Shown here one piece after another: positions 8,806-17,524 of a stretch of DNA of 64,000 bases; within the stretch, counting starts at the first letter, position 1, and each line of letters begins with the position of its first letter. The stretch comes from Nostoc sp. MS1. Lineage in GTDB: Bacteria; Cyanobacteriota; Cyanobacteriia; Cyanobacteriales; Nostocaceae. Location: contig NZ_AP023441.1 in NCBI RefSeq assembly GCF_019976755.1, positions 5,825,501-5,889,500 on the forward strand. Direction: 5' to 3'. Position numbers and translations under genes: made by a program. The notes beneath the pieces are model-generated. The model saw nothing but the letters and a program-made list of their open reading frames with translations, was not told the origin of the DNA and did no database searches.

Positions 8806-9014
8806 GAAGATTTACTTTGTGTATGTACTTATTAGACCTATACTCTAACTTCTAGTTCCTAAGTTATATAACAGGATACTTTAGTAATTTGGTCAATAGT
8901 CCATAGTCATTAGTCAATAGTCCACAGCCAACAGGAAGGGTAAAGGGGTAAAGGATTTAATTTTTCCCTTTCCCCGATTTTCTCCCTACTCCCCACTCCC
9001 CACTCCCTCAACTA

Positions 9015-9851
9015 TTAGGAACGAATAAATATCTGAGTGAAGTACACAACTCCTTGGCCATTGACAGCAACACCAATCCCTGTCAAGTTCGTATCACTTT
9101 TAATGTTGGCTAGGTGTCCTGAGCTATTGAGCCAGCTTTGAACAGCGCGTGTAGCAGAGTCTTTGTCTTGGTTGTAAGCAACATTTTCTTTAGCATCTTT
9201 GTAAGCAATACCAGTTGCTTGAACTCGTTGCTCAAATCCTTGATGACTAAACGGAACTTTACCACTAGCCATATTTTGACTATGATTTCTTGCTTGTTGG
9301 TCAATGGCGGTATTGCGGGTTAGTGGTGGTAGGTTCTGAGACTGTCTGTATTGATTGATTTGGTTAAAAACTGACTGTTCTATAGCGGCTGTACTAGCAT
9401 CAGATTGTCCACCGCCAGAATTTTGGGGGTTGCTTTGTCCACCGCCAGAATTTTGGGGGTTGCTTTGTCCACCGCCAGAATTTTGGGGGTTGCTTTGTCC
9501 ACCGCCAGAATTTTGGGGGTTGCTTTGTCCACCGCCAGAATTTTGGGGGTTACTTTGTCCACCGCCAGAATTTTGGGGGTTACTTTGTCCACCGTAAGGA
9601 TTTCGGGGGTAATATCGCCCACCAGATGAGTTTTGCGGATAGTATTGCCCAGGATATGCAGAAGGACGATTGTATTGTCCAGGAAAATTATATTGTGCAA
9701 TCAGATGATGGTCTACGATTGGTCGCAGGTAGTCACTGGGAATAGATGAAAGTTTAGGTGCAGGAGATTGATTTTGTAGAGAAGCTGCACTTGCGCCACT
9801 GGTAAGAGCGAAAGTTCCGATCGCAACGGCGTAAATTGTCGGTCTGAACAT
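9015..9851 (-). CDS. CAP-domain exported protein with Gln/Asn/Gly decapeptide repeats
   Basis: The 278-residue protein has a signal peptide (MFRPTIYAVAIGTFALTSGASAAS) followed by a Tyr/Pro/Gly-rich stretch (YNRPSAYPGQYYPQ). Next come six tandem GGQSNPQNSG decapeptides (about residues 87-150) and a C-terminal CAP domain (INQYRQSQNLPPL, FSHQGFEQRV, AKENVAYN, SGHLANI). The low-complexity arm could be a flexible extracellular spacer, possibly for cell wall or matrix contact. The CAP domain aligns closely with the downstream paralogue at 8257-8805. Upstream is the trpB terminator, so it probably has its own promoter. Confidence 0.88.
   Translation of the reverse strand: MFRPTIYAVAIGTFALTSGASAASLQNQSPAPKLSSIPSDYLRPIVDHHLIAQYNFPGQYNRPSAYPGQYYPQNSSGGRYYPRNPYGGQSNPQNSGGGQSNPQNSGGGQSNPQNSGGGQSNPQNSGGGQSNPQNSGGGQSNPQNSGGGQSDASTAAIEQSVFNQINQYRQSQNLPPLTRNTAIDQQARNHSQNMASGKVPFSHQGFEQRVQATGIAYKDAKENVAYNQDKDSATRAVQSWLNSSGHLANIKSDTNLTGIGVAVNGQGVVYFTQIFIRS
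9411..9590. repeat. Six tandem 30-bp repeats inside the CAP gene
   Basis: Six exact-length 30-bp units run from 9411 to 9590. Four are identical and the last two share a single G-to-A change (TTGCTTT to TTACTTT). Two further degenerate units follow. The unit length is a multiple of three, so copy number can change without breaking the frame. Open frames on other strands here are artefacts of the repeat. Confidence 0.95.
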
Positions 9852-9989
9852 TGTAGTTGCTGAAAGTAAATTTCCTGTTCATCTAAACAGACTGTTCTGT
9901 ATTGAACAAATTGGCTATGGCTGGGTATATCTTGATTTCTACTACTATCCCTTTGAATATTCTCTGATAACTAATAAATCCTTAGCTTT

Positions 9990-10025
9990 TTATAAAACAG
10001 AGGGCGATCGCATAGATCGCCCTCT
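9990..10025 (-). terminator. Rho-independent terminator after trpB
   Basis: The 11-bp stem AGAGGGCGATC (9999-10009) and GATCGCCCTCT (10015-10025) has a 5-nt loop. Reading leftwards on the minus strand it is followed by GTTTTATAAAA. It lies just beyond the 3' end of trpB. Confidence 0.75.
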
Positions 10026-10125
10026 GCCATTAGTCTAATTTTTCGCTAAATTTTTCCCAAAATTGCCATAAATCCACCTAAATAAATTTATGTAATTTTG
10101 AGATAATCTCTTACTTTAGATAGAT

Positions 10126-11367
10126 TTATTGTGGCATGAGAAATTTTGCTACAGTTTGCACATCTTTGTCACCGCGTCCAGAACAGTTAATGATGATGCG
10201 AGGACTACCTGTAAGTTGAGGACAAAGGGTGTCGAGGTAGGCGATCGCATGGGCTGTTTCTAGTGCTGGTATAATTCCTTCTAACCGAGACAAACTTTGG
10301 AAGGCGGCTAAAGCTTCTTCATCAGTCACGCTATAGTATTCAGCCCGACCAACATCTTTTAAATAACTGTGTTCTGGCCCTACACCGGGATAATCTAACC
10401 CTGCACTAATCGAGTGTGCTTCAATTACCTGCCCATCTTCATCTTGCAGCAGATAGCTCATTGCCCCGTGTAATACACCAACTCGTCCCTTTGTCAAGGT
10501 AGCAGCGTGTTTTTCTGTATTCACACCTTCGCCTGCGGCTTCTACCCCAATTAATCTAATCGATGGCTCATTCACAAACTCATAGAACAACCCCATCGCA
10601 TTGGAACCACCGCCTACACAAGCCAAAAGAATATCGGGTAAGTCACCCCATTTTTCCCAAGCTTGGGCGCGAGTTTCTTGTCCGATTACCGCGTGGAAAT
10701 CCCGTACCATCATGGGGTAAGGATGAGGCCCTGCTACGGAACCTAAAATGTAGTGAGTAGTTTCTACGTTTGTCACCCAGTCCCGAATTGCTTCAGATGT
10801 AGCATCTTTGAGGGTTCCTGTCCCAGCCGCCACCGGACGCACTTCCGCCCCCATTAGCCGCATTCTGAACACGTTCAACGCCTGACGTTCCATATCGTGA
10901 ACGCCCATGTAAATCACACACTCCAACCCAAACCGAGCGCAAACTGTAGCAGTAGCTACACCATGCTGACCCGCACCTGTTTCGGCAATGATACGTTTTT
11001 TACCCATGCGCTTGGCTAATAACACTTGACCAAGTGCATTGTTAATTTTGTGAGCGCCTGTATGGTTTAAATCTTCACGCTTCAAATAAATTTGTGGCCC
11101 TGTACCGTCTGGACGAGCATAATGAGCAGTAAGACGTTCTGCAAAATACAACGGTGTGGCTCGTCCTACGTAATCACGCAATAATTGTTGTAATTCTGCT
11201 TGAAAACCAGAGTCATTGCGGTATTGCTGATAAGCTGATTCTAATTCAGCCAAAGCTGGCATCAAGGTTTCCGGCACATACTTACCCCCAAAGCGTCCAA
11301 AGCGTCCCTGAGTATCAGGAACCTGAGCATTTGAGGGAGTACTTGGAGAAAGGGGTGTGGTAGTCAC
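10126..11367 (-). CDS. trpB: Tryptophan synthase beta chain
   Basis: TrpB joins indole and serine to make tryptophan with pyridoxal phosphate. The 413-residue sequence is canonical: GRFGRFGGKYVPETLMPAL at the start, the PLP lysine in HTGAHKINNALGQ near residue 107, the glycine-rich AETGAGQHGVA, the phosphate loop CVGGGSNAMG and the C-terminal NCSGRGDKD. The N-terminal ~20 residues (TTTPLSPSTPSNAQVPD) are variable. trpA is not adjacent, as is usual in cyanobacteria. A hairpin terminator follows. Confidence 0.97.
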   Translation of the reverse strand: MTTTPLSPSTPSNAQVPDTQGRFGRFGGKYVPETLMPALAELESAYQQYRNDSGFQAELQQLLRDYVGRATPLYFAERLTAHYARPDGTGPQIYLKREDLNHTGAHKINNALGQVLLAKRMGKKRIIAETGAGQHGVATATVCARFGLECVIYMGVHDMERQALNVFRMRLMGAEVRPVAAGTGTLKDATSEAIRDWVTNVETTHYILGSVAGPHPYPMMVRDFHAVIGQETRAQAWEKWGDLPDILLACVGGGSNAMGLFYEFVNEPSIRLIGVEAAGEGVNTEKHAATLTKGRVGVLHGAMSYLLQDEDGQVIEAHSISAGLDYPGVGPEHSYLKDVGRAEYYSVTDEEALAAFQSLSRLEGIIPALETAHAIAYLDTLCPQLTGSPRIIINCSGRGDKDVQTVAKFLMPQ

Positions 11368-11415
11368 GGAATGATTTTTGATGATGGGATAGACTTAAAT
11401 GTTATCAGAAACTTG

Positions 11416-12815
11416 GTTTAAAACCCTGTCTTAGAAAGACGGCTTTATGTAGTTTGTGGTAACATAAGATAGTAGTGAATTGGTCGAGCCTTTTATGTGA
11501 CGCTCGTACCTCCCTAACGCTGCGCTAGCGCAATTGCTACAAGTTGGGAAACCCGCCCAACACATTGCTCACCATGATTGTTTACGAGTTTAAAGTCAAG
11601 GGGAAACAACAGCAGTATTGCGCTATCGATGAAGCAATTCGTACCAGCCAATTCATCCAAAATAAGTGCTTACGCTACTGGATGGATAATAAAAATATTG
11701 GTAGGTATGATCTCAATAAATATTGTGCTGTACTAGCTGCTGAGTTTCCCTTTGCCTCAGAACTAAATTCAATGGCGAGACAATCTGCGGCGGAACGTTC
11801 ATGGTCGGCAATAGCTCGGTTTTACGACAACTGTAAGCGCAAGGTTAAAGGTAAGAAGGGGTTTCCCACGTTTAAGAAAAACTGCCGTTCGGTTGAGTAT
11901 AAATCAACAGGATGGAAGCTTTCAGAAACGAGAAAAACCATAACTTTCTGTGACAAAAAAGGTATTGGAACTCTGAAATTAAAGGGAACTTACGACCTTA
12001 ACTATTACGACATCAAGCAAATTAAACGTGTTCGTCTAGTACGTCGTGCTGATGGTTACTATGCTCAATTTGCCATTGAGGTTGATATAAAAGTAGAAAG
12101 CCAACCGACCTTACAAATAGTAGGTATTGACTTAGGATTAAAATACTTCATTGCTGACAACAACGGCAATGTAGAATCATCACCCCAGTTCTACCGTAAA
12201 TCAGAAAAGCAGTTAAACCGAGCAAACCGCAAAAAGTCCAAAAAGTTCAGCAAGGAAACAAAGAAGGCTAAACGACGACAATCTAACAATTACCACAAAG
12301 CTAGAAATCGATATGCTCGTAAGCATTTAAAAGTAAGTAGGCAACGAAAAGAGTATTGCAAAAAACTCGCATACTCCGTCATCCAATCTCACGATTTGGT
12401 AGCCTATGAAGATTTGAATGTCAAAGGGTTGGTACGGAATCGACATCTAGCTAAATCTATCTCTGATGCTGGTTGGTACACTTTCCGACAGTGGTTGGAA
12501 TATTTTGCGCATAAATATGGGAAAGTGACTGTTGCAGTTCCTCCCCATAATACAAGTCAAAACTGTTCTAACTGTGGTGAAGTTGTGAAAAAATCTCTGT
12601 CTACAAGGACTCATGTTTGTCCACATTGCGGATATACCGAAGATAGAGACATCAATGCAGCAATCAATATTCTGAGATTAGGACTCAGTACGGTAGGGCA
12701 TACCGGAACTTACGCTACAGGAGATTTGCCCTCTTGGGCGGTTGGCGCAAGCCTGTCGTCTAATGGCGAGTCTGTGAATGTAGAATCCCCACGCCTTTAG
12801 GCTGGGGAGTGTCAA
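11416..12815 (+). mobile_element. Orphan tnpB element of the IS200/IS605 superfamily (IS1341-like)
   Basis: The element contains only tnpB; no Y1 transposase (tnpA) is present. The left end is inferred from the hairpin-bearing stretch CCCTGTCTTAGAAAGACGG at 11424-11442. The right end is inferred from the imperfect hairpin 12787-12807 (CCCCA-C-GCC, loop TTTA, GGC-TGGGG) followed by AGTGTCAA. This is the usual layout of subterminal hairpins without inverted repeats. The tnpB stop codon lies in the right-end hairpin loop. Exact ends are approximate. Confidence 0.75.
11574..12800 (+). CDS. tnpB: RNA-guided endonuclease TnpB (IS605 OrfB family)
   Basis: This 408-residue TnpB starts at MIVYEFKVKGK. 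Ten codons upstream are also open, but 11574 fits the family start. The RuvC-like catalytic residues are all present: D186 in GIDLGLKYF, E279 in YEDLNVKGL and D359 in EDRDINAAINIL. A four-cysteine zinc finger (CSNCG then CPHCG) lies between the last two. TnpB proteins are guided by an omega RNA read from the element's right end and cut DNA next to a TAM. The gene looks intact. With no tnpA, movement would need a transposase supplied in trans. Confidence 0.92.
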   Translation: MIVYEFKVKGKQQQYCAIDEAIRTSQFIQNKCLRYWMDNKNIGRYDLNKYCAVLAAEFPFASELNSMARQSAAERSWSAIARFYDNCKRKVKGKKGFPTFKKNCRSVEYKSTGWKLSETRKTITFCDKKGIGTLKLKGTYDLNYYDIKQIKRVRLVRRADGYYAQFAIEVDIKVESQPTLQIVGIDLGLKYFIADNNGNVESSPQFYRKSEKQLNRANRKKSKKFSKETKKAKRRQSNNYHKARNRYARKHLKVSRQRKEYCKKLAYSVIQSHDLVAYEDLNVKGLVRNRHLAKSISDAGWYTFRQWLEYFAHKYGKVTVAVPPHNTSQNCSNCGEVVKKSLSTRTHVCPHCGYTEDRDINAAINILRLGLSTVGHTGTYATGDLPSWAVGASLSSNGESVNVESPRL

Positions 12816-12960
12816 AGGAAAGTCTGAGTAGCAATTCGTAATTCGTGAGGCAGTCCGATCTTGGTGGTTTCCCCAAAGAGGAACTGCCGAACCCGGAGGG
12901 TAATTCGTAATTGATGAATAACTCAAGATCCAAAACAACTGACAACGAACTAATCTAATT
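12816..12960. repeat. Palindrome-bearing intergenic repeat downstream of tnpB
   Basis: Copies of GTAATTCGTAATT-type sequence at about 12832-12845 and 12899-12911 flank a GC-rich segment with GGCAGT and AACTGCC arms. This is typical Nostocales intergenic repeat filler. The SUI1 gene starts right after it. Confidence 0.5.
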
Positions 12961-13311
12961 ATGTCTTCTTCTAAGTCTAAATCTTCTGATAAGCATATCG
13001 TCTATCGTGAGTTTGGTGGTAACGAAAACTCCGCCGCTTTTGAAAGAGCAACACCTGAACTACCACCAAAACAACAAGATTTAAGAGTGCAAGCTACCCG
13101 CGCCGGACGTAAGGGTAAAACTGTGACGGTAATTACAGGGTTTCAAACTAAACCAGAAGTTTTGGCAGATTTAGTCAAACAGTTAAAAAGTCAATGCGGC
13201 TCAGGTGGTACAGTCAAAGATAATGAGATTGAAATTCAAGGTGATCATAAACAAAAAATTTTAGAGATTTTGATTAAGCTAGGTTATAAAGCTAAAATTA
13301 GTGGTGGTTAA
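12961..13311 (+). CDS. SUI1/eIF1-like translation factor (YciH family)
   Basis: The 116-residue protein has a disordered N-terminus (SSSKSKSSDKHIVYREFGG) and a SUI1 domain from about residue 45 (GRKGKTVTVITGFQ, LVKQLKSQCGSGGTVKDNEIEIQGDHKQKILEILIKLGYKAK). The bacterial family resembles eIF1 and may influence initiation fidelity. The biological role in cyanobacteria is not fixed. A Pmp3-like gene follows after 6 bp, so the two are probably co-transcribed. Confidence 0.92.
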   Translation: MSSSKSKSSDKHIVYREFGGNENSAAFERATPELPPKQQDLRVQATRAGRKGKTVTVITGFQTKPEVLADLVKQLKSQCGSGGTVKDNEIEIQGDHKQKILEILIKLGYKAKISGG

Positions 13312-13317
13312 TTAGAT

Positions 13318-13476
13318 ATGGATTTAATTCGGATTTTATGTGCAATTTTTCTCCCACCTTTGGGAGTTTTTTTACAAGTTGGACTAGGTAAAGATTTTTG
13401 GATTAATATACTTTTGACTTTTTTAGGTTATATTCCTGGGATTGTTCATGCAGTTTGGGTAATTGCTAGGAAGTAA
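13318..13476 (+). CDS. Pmp3/YqaE (UPF0057) small membrane protein
   Basis: The 52-residue peptide begins MDLIRILCAIFLPPLGVFLQ and continues to the GYIPGIVHAVWVI segment. It has two transmembrane helices and the PPLGV motif of the Pmp3/YqaE proteolipid family, which is linked to membrane potential and salt or cold stress. I found it by hand as a short frame starting six bases after the SUI1 stop. It ends before a strong hairpin terminator. Confidence 0.88.
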   Translation: MDLIRILCAIFLPPLGVFLQVGLGKDFWINILLTFLGYIPGIVHAVWVIARK

Positions 13477-13573
13477 TTGATAAATTTATGACTGTTTGGG
13501 CAAGATAGATAACTGAATTAACTGCGCTTACAGCCCCACCCACAAGGGGATAGGGTTTTATGCACGATCAATA

Positions 13574-13610
13574 AAAGCCATTCAAATTATTAACATTTGA
13601 ATGGCTTTCT
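13574..13610. terminator. Bidirectional terminator between the Pmp3 and fasciclin genes
   Basis: A perfect 14-bp stem, AAAGCCATTCAAAT (13574-13587) and ATTTGAATGGCTTT (13595-13608), has a 7-nt loop. T-rich or A-rich edges on both sides serve the convergent genes. Confidence 0.8.
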
Positions 13611-13654
13611 TGTTAAAAAATCAATTGATCAGCAGTAATTGGAATGGAAAAATA

Positions 13655-14446
13655 CTATAAATCAGGAGGCAAAATTACTGTATCGATCGCATGGACTACT
13701 CCATTAGAGGCTTTGATATCAGCTTGTACTACTTTAGCATCGTTCACTGTGACACCTTGAGCATCTACTTTGACATTAATTGCCCCACCTTCAACACTTT
13801 TCACTTCACCTGATTTTAAATCAGACGATAATACACTACCAGGTACAACGTGATAAGTGAGTACTTTAACTAATACTTCTTTGTTTTCTGGCTGCAATAA
13901 TGCTTTTAGCGCATCTGGTGGTAATTTAGCAAATGCAGCATCGGTAGGAGCAAAAACTGTCAGGTTATTATTGCCTTGGAGAGTTTCGGTTAATCCAGCC
14001 GCTTGTATTGCTTTGTTGAGAGTGGTAAACGAACTACTTGATTGCACCAATGCTAACAAACTTTTCCCTTGTGTGCTGCTGGTTCCTGCTGGGGGTGTTT
14101 GTGTTGCAGGTGTTTGGGTTCTGGGTTTTGTTGTTGGGGGAGTTACTGGCGCAGATGTAGTTCCGCCGCTACCACGGTTATAGGGAGGCTCGTTAAAGAT
14201 ACTTGGTCTAGGATTTGTGCGGCCTGCTGGATTTTGTGCTACTGGTTTTTTATTATTGTCTTTTGTCAGCTGGCTAACATTCGCCTGAATACCTTGACTG
14301 CGATTATAAGGAGCTTCTTGGAAAATAGAAGGATTGGGATTTAATGCTTCTCTGGCAACTGATGGTAAAGTAATGAGGAGACTTGCGCCTGCTAAACTCA
14401 CTACACCTACCAAATTTGTCAGCAGCTTGCTTTGATTCACCCTCAT
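13655..14446 (-). CDS. Exported fasciclin (FAS1) domain protein
   Basis: The 263-residue protein has an N-terminal signal segment (LLTNLVGVVSLAGASLLITLPSVAREA), then a low-complexity linker. The linker has two copies of an (S)IFxE(A/P)PYNR motif near residues 40-50 and 83-91 and a Pro/Thr-rich stretch. A single FAS1 domain follows (about 128-263: FTTLNKAIQAAGLTETL, LTVFAPTDAAFAKLP, LTYHVVPGSV, NGVVHAIDTVILPP). FAS1 domains mediate cell-surface adhesion. It has no clear operon partner. Confidence 0.9.
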   Translation of the reverse strand: MRVNQSKLLTNLVGVVSLAGASLLITLPSVAREALNPNPSIFQEAPYNRSQGIQANVSQLTKDNNKKPVAQNPAGRTNPRPSIFNEPPYNRGSGGTTSAPVTPPTTKPRTQTPATQTPPAGTSSTQGKSLLALVQSSSSFTTLNKAIQAAGLTETLQGNNNLTVFAPTDAAFAKLPPDALKALLQPENKEVLVKVLTYHVVPGSVLSSDLKSGEVKSVEGGAINVKVDAQGVTVNDAKVVQADIKASNGVVHAIDTVILPPDL

Positions 14447-14880
14447 AATTTTTGTTTGTTTTGATTTTAATTTGGTTATTTAAAGATTTATAACATTTTA
14501 CAAGCAACAAAATCTAACTATAGATGTAAGATTTTTATACAAAAGTATGCTGTGTAGCTAGTTGTGTGAGTAGGTTTCCTAACTTGAGTAACGTGGTCTG
14601 TATAGGCAAAATTGCAAAATTAAGTTATATTTAACACTTAGATAATAGGATTTCTCTTCAAGTTTCTTAGGCAATTATTACTTTAAACCTTGAACAATTG
14701 CTCATTGTTAATCAATTTGAAAATAAATATAGCAATAGTTGGGGTTTGGAAAAAACTTATACCTGAATTAACCTAGTCTTATCAAACAGTGTGGTAATAA
14801 ATTAATTACTTACTCAGGAAATTTACTGGAAGTAAAGTTACAATCAGTAAGTTATTCCCCTAATCAGTAACAAGGTGTAT
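14447..14880. other. Divergent intergenic region, fasciclin and GST genes
   Basis: A 434-bp AT-rich region that should carry both promoters. I saw no other gene or strong hairpin. The GST start at 14881 is preceded by AAGG at about five bases. Confidence 0.5.
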
Positions 14881-15678
14881 ATGGTGTTAGAATTATATCA
14901 ATGGGAGTTCTCCCAATACTCAGAAAAAGTGCGGCTAATACTAGATTTTAAAGGTTTAGAATACCGCAAAATTGAGGTAACTCCAGGAATTGGACAAGTA
15001 GATTTATTTCGCTTAACTGGACAGCGACAAGTACCTGTTTTGAAAGATGGTAATAAATATATTGCCGATTCAACAGCGATCGCCAAGTATTTAGACTTAG
15101 AATATCCAGACCGTCCTCTAATACCAAAAGACCCCAAACAAAGAGGTTTAACTTTATTAATAGAAGAATGGGCTGATGAGTCCATCGGTATTAAAGGTAG
15201 AAAAGCATTATTTGCAGCTATTAGTCAAGACCAAACTTTCCGCAAAGCTTTATTACCCACATCAACACCAGATGTTTTCAAAACTTTAGTGGAAGGCGTA
15301 CCTGCTGATTTTCTTAGTGTTTTAGGGTTTGGTGTAGGTTATAGTCCAGATGTCGTCAGAAGTGCGATCGCAGATTTGAAACAAGACCTAGAAGCCCTTA
15401 CACTACTGTTAGCAGATAGTCCCTATTTAACCGGAGACGAACCCACCCTAGCCGACTTAGCAGTAGCAGGTTTATCTATACTGTTAAAATTCCCAGAAGG
15501 CCCCTATCTAGATATACCCGCCAATCTGAGAGGTAAAGGTGTACCAGCATTAGCCGAAAATCCCGATTTTACACCCTTCTTCACCTGGCGCGATCGCCTC
15601 TACAGCCAATTCCGCAAACCCTTAATTGGTGCATCCCCAGCCGCAGGTGGTTCGCCGACTACTATTCAAATTGATTAG
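14881..15678 (+). CDS. Glutathione S-transferase family protein
   Basis: The protein has an N-terminal thioredoxin-like domain (YQWEFSQYSEKVRLILDFKGLEYRKIEV, GQRQVPVLKDGNKYIADSTAIAKYLD) and a helical C-terminal GST domain with LTGDEPTLADLAVAGL. The conserved cis-Pro context VPVL and the following DST fit glutathione binding. The substrate is unknown. I chose ATG 14881 (265 residues) over the GTG two codons earlier because AAGG precedes it at suitable spacing. Confidence 0.87.
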   Translation: MVLELYQWEFSQYSEKVRLILDFKGLEYRKIEVTPGIGQVDLFRLTGQRQVPVLKDGNKYIADSTAIAKYLDLEYPDRPLIPKDPKQRGLTLLIEEWADESIGIKGRKALFAAISQDQTFRKALLPTSTPDVFKTLVEGVPADFLSVLGFGVGYSPDVVRSAIADLKQDLEALTLLLADSPYLTGDEPTLADLAVAGLSILLKFPEGPYLDIPANLRGKGVPALAENPDFTPFFTWRDRLYSQFRKPLIGASPAAGGSPTTIQID

Positions 15679-15719
15679 GTGAGGGAGTAGGGAGTAGAGA
15701 GTAGGGAGTGGTGAGGAAA

Positions 15720-15799
15720 ACAGTCTAATGACTATGGACTGTGGACTATGGACTGTTGACTGTTGACTAATGACCAATGACTAATGACTAATGACTAAT
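15720..15799. repeat. STRR heptad array running into a start codon
   Basis: About ten consecutive 7-bp units (TGGACTA, TTGACTG, TGACTAA) run from 15725 through 15799. The last unit supplies the ATG ACT AAT start of the downstream ATPase gene, so the repeat overlaps the coding sequence. Confidence 0.8.
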
Positions 15800-17524
15800 C
15801 CACAACAACCATTAGGTTCAGTAATTCAAGGTTCTCTGACTGGGGGTTTAGAAGTGCGCTTACACCCGGATATTTCCGTTGAGGATATGCGGGTGGGTAA
15901 GTTTTTGGTAGTCCAAGGGATGCGATCGCGGTTTTTCTGTATGCTGACAGATGTAGCCTTGGGTACTGCTAATACGCGCATTATTGCTAGTCCCCCCAGT
16001 TGGGAGGATACTTTTTTACGGGAAGTTTTAGCCGGGAGTGGAACCTACGGGACAATTAACCTCTCACCGATGCTAATGTTTACCCCTGAATCTAATGAGT
16101 CTTTTTCTACAACAGATGGTAAGTCTGTCAATCCTTTTGTTCCCTCCTCCACAAATTTAGCTTCTTTCCAGCCCCAAACAAGTACAACGATGGAATTACT
16201 CCCCGTAAAAACCATCCCCAGTCACTTCAGCCAAGTTTACGAAGCGAGTGAGGAAGATTTCCGTCGGGTGTTTGGTTGGGAAGACGACATCCAACGCAAA
16301 AACTTTTCTATTGGGAAACCATTAGATATGGATGTTCCCGTGTGTATCGATTTAAACCGTTTTGTGGAACGGAGTAATGGCGTATTTGGGAAATCTGGTA
16401 CTGGTAAATCATTTCTTACCCGCTTACTCTTGGCTGGCGTGATTCGGAAGAACGCGGCGGTTAACCTTATATTTGATATGCACTCAGAATATGGTTGGGA
16501 AGCTGTCGCGGAAGGGAAGAATGTTAATACTGTTAAGGGACTCAAGCAACTGTTTCCGGGAAGAGTTGAGGTATATACCCTTGATCCCGAATCGACTAAG
16601 CGCCGGGGTGTACGCGACTCACAAGAACTCTACCTTAGTTATGAGCAAATCGAAGTCGAAGATATTAAATTATGTAGTCGAGATTTAGGTTTATCAGATG
16701 CAGCCTTAGATAATGCCAATATTCTGTTTAGTGAGTTCGGCAAATCTTGGATTGTCCAACTGCTGAACATGACTAACGAAGAAATCGAAATGTTCTGTGA
16801 GGAGAAGCGAGGACACAAAGGATCAATTATGGCGCTACAGCGTAAGCTATTGCGTTTAGATGGTCTTAAATATATGCGAGCCGTATGCCCCCAAAATTAT
16901 ATTAATAAAATCTTACAATCCTTAGAGGCTGACAAAAATGTCGTGATAGAATTTGGTTCTCAGTCGAATATGCTCTCCTATATGCTGGTGACAAACATGA
17001 TTACCAGAAGGATTCATGAGCATTATGTAAGGAAAGCCGATAAGTTCCTACAAAGCAAAAATCCTAGCGATCGCCCAACGCCATTGATGATTACAATTGA
17101 GGAGGCGCACCGCTTTCTTGACCCGGCGATCGTCCAAAGTACCATCTTCGGCACAATTGCCAGGGAACTGCGTAAATATTTTGTAACGCTTTTGGTAGTT
17201 GATCAACGACCCTCCGGCATAGATAATGAAGTTATGTCTCAAATTGGGACACGCATCACCGCTTTGCTGAACGATGACAAAGATATAGACGCGATTTTTA
17301 CTGGTGTATCAGGTGCTAGTGGTTTAAGGTCTGTATTAGCCAAGCTAGACTCCAAGCAACAAGCTTTAATTTTAGGTCACGCTGTACCTATGCCTGTAGT
17401 AGTCAGAACCCGTCCCTACGACTCTGTATTCTACGCCGAAATAGGCGATGCAGCCTGGGAAGAAAAACCAGATGCAGAAGTATTCGCCGCAGCCGAACTA
17501 GCTAAAGCTGATTTGGGATTTTAA
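15791..17524 (+). CDS. HerA-like/DUF87 ATP-binding protein
   Basis: This 577-residue ATPase has an N-terminal beta-rich domain resembling HAS-barrel proteins (about 1-110). The HerA/FtsK-like ATPase core carries Walker A GKSGTGKSF near residue 200, Walker B-like MITIEEAHRF near 433 and the VVDQRPSGID sensor motif near 473. HerA proteins act as hexameric DNA translocases, often with a NurA nuclease, but no nurA is adjacent. The cellular role here is unknown. It starts inside a heptad repeat array; no better start is evident. Confidence 0.85.
   Translation: MTNPQQPLGSVIQGSLTGGLEVRLHPDISVEDMRVGKFLVVQGMRSRFFCMLTDVALGTANTRIIASPPSWEDTFLREVLAGSGTYGTINLSPMLMFTPESNESFSTTDGKSVNPFVPSSTNLASFQPQTSTTMELLPVKTIPSHFSQVYEASEEDFRRVFGWEDDIQRKNFSIGKPLDMDVPVCIDLNRFVERSNGVFGKSGTGKSFLTRLLLAGVIRKNAAVNLIFDMHSEYGWEAVAEGKNVNTVKGLKQLFPGRVEVYTLDPESTKRRGVRDSQELYLSYEQIEVEDIKLCSRDLGLSDAALDNANILFSEFGKSWIVQLLNMTNEEIEMFCEEKRGHKGSIMALQRKLLRLDGLKYMRAVCPQNYINKILQSLEADKNVVIEFGSQSNMLSYMLVTNMITRRIHEHYVRKADKFLQSKNPSDRPTPLMITIEEAHRFLDPAIVQSTIFGTIARELRKYFVTLLVVDQRPSGIDNEVMSQIGTRITALLNDDKDIDAIFTGVSGASGLRSVLAKLDSKQQALILGHAVPMPVVVRTRPYDSVFYAEIGDAAWEEKPDAEVFAAAELAKADLGF

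Noticed and set aside
9411..9590. Possible CRISPR array
   Set aside because: Units are directly adjacent with no spacers and encode a protein repeat in frame.
9355..9700. Three open frames with PPPEFWGLL or STARILGVAL repeats
   Set aside because: They are other-frame readings of the 30-bp repeat inside the CAP gene. Repeat length divisible by three opens all frames.
12678..12945. Minus-strand frames across the tnpB 3' end
   Set aside because: They cross the element boundary and a palindromic repeat and show no domain.
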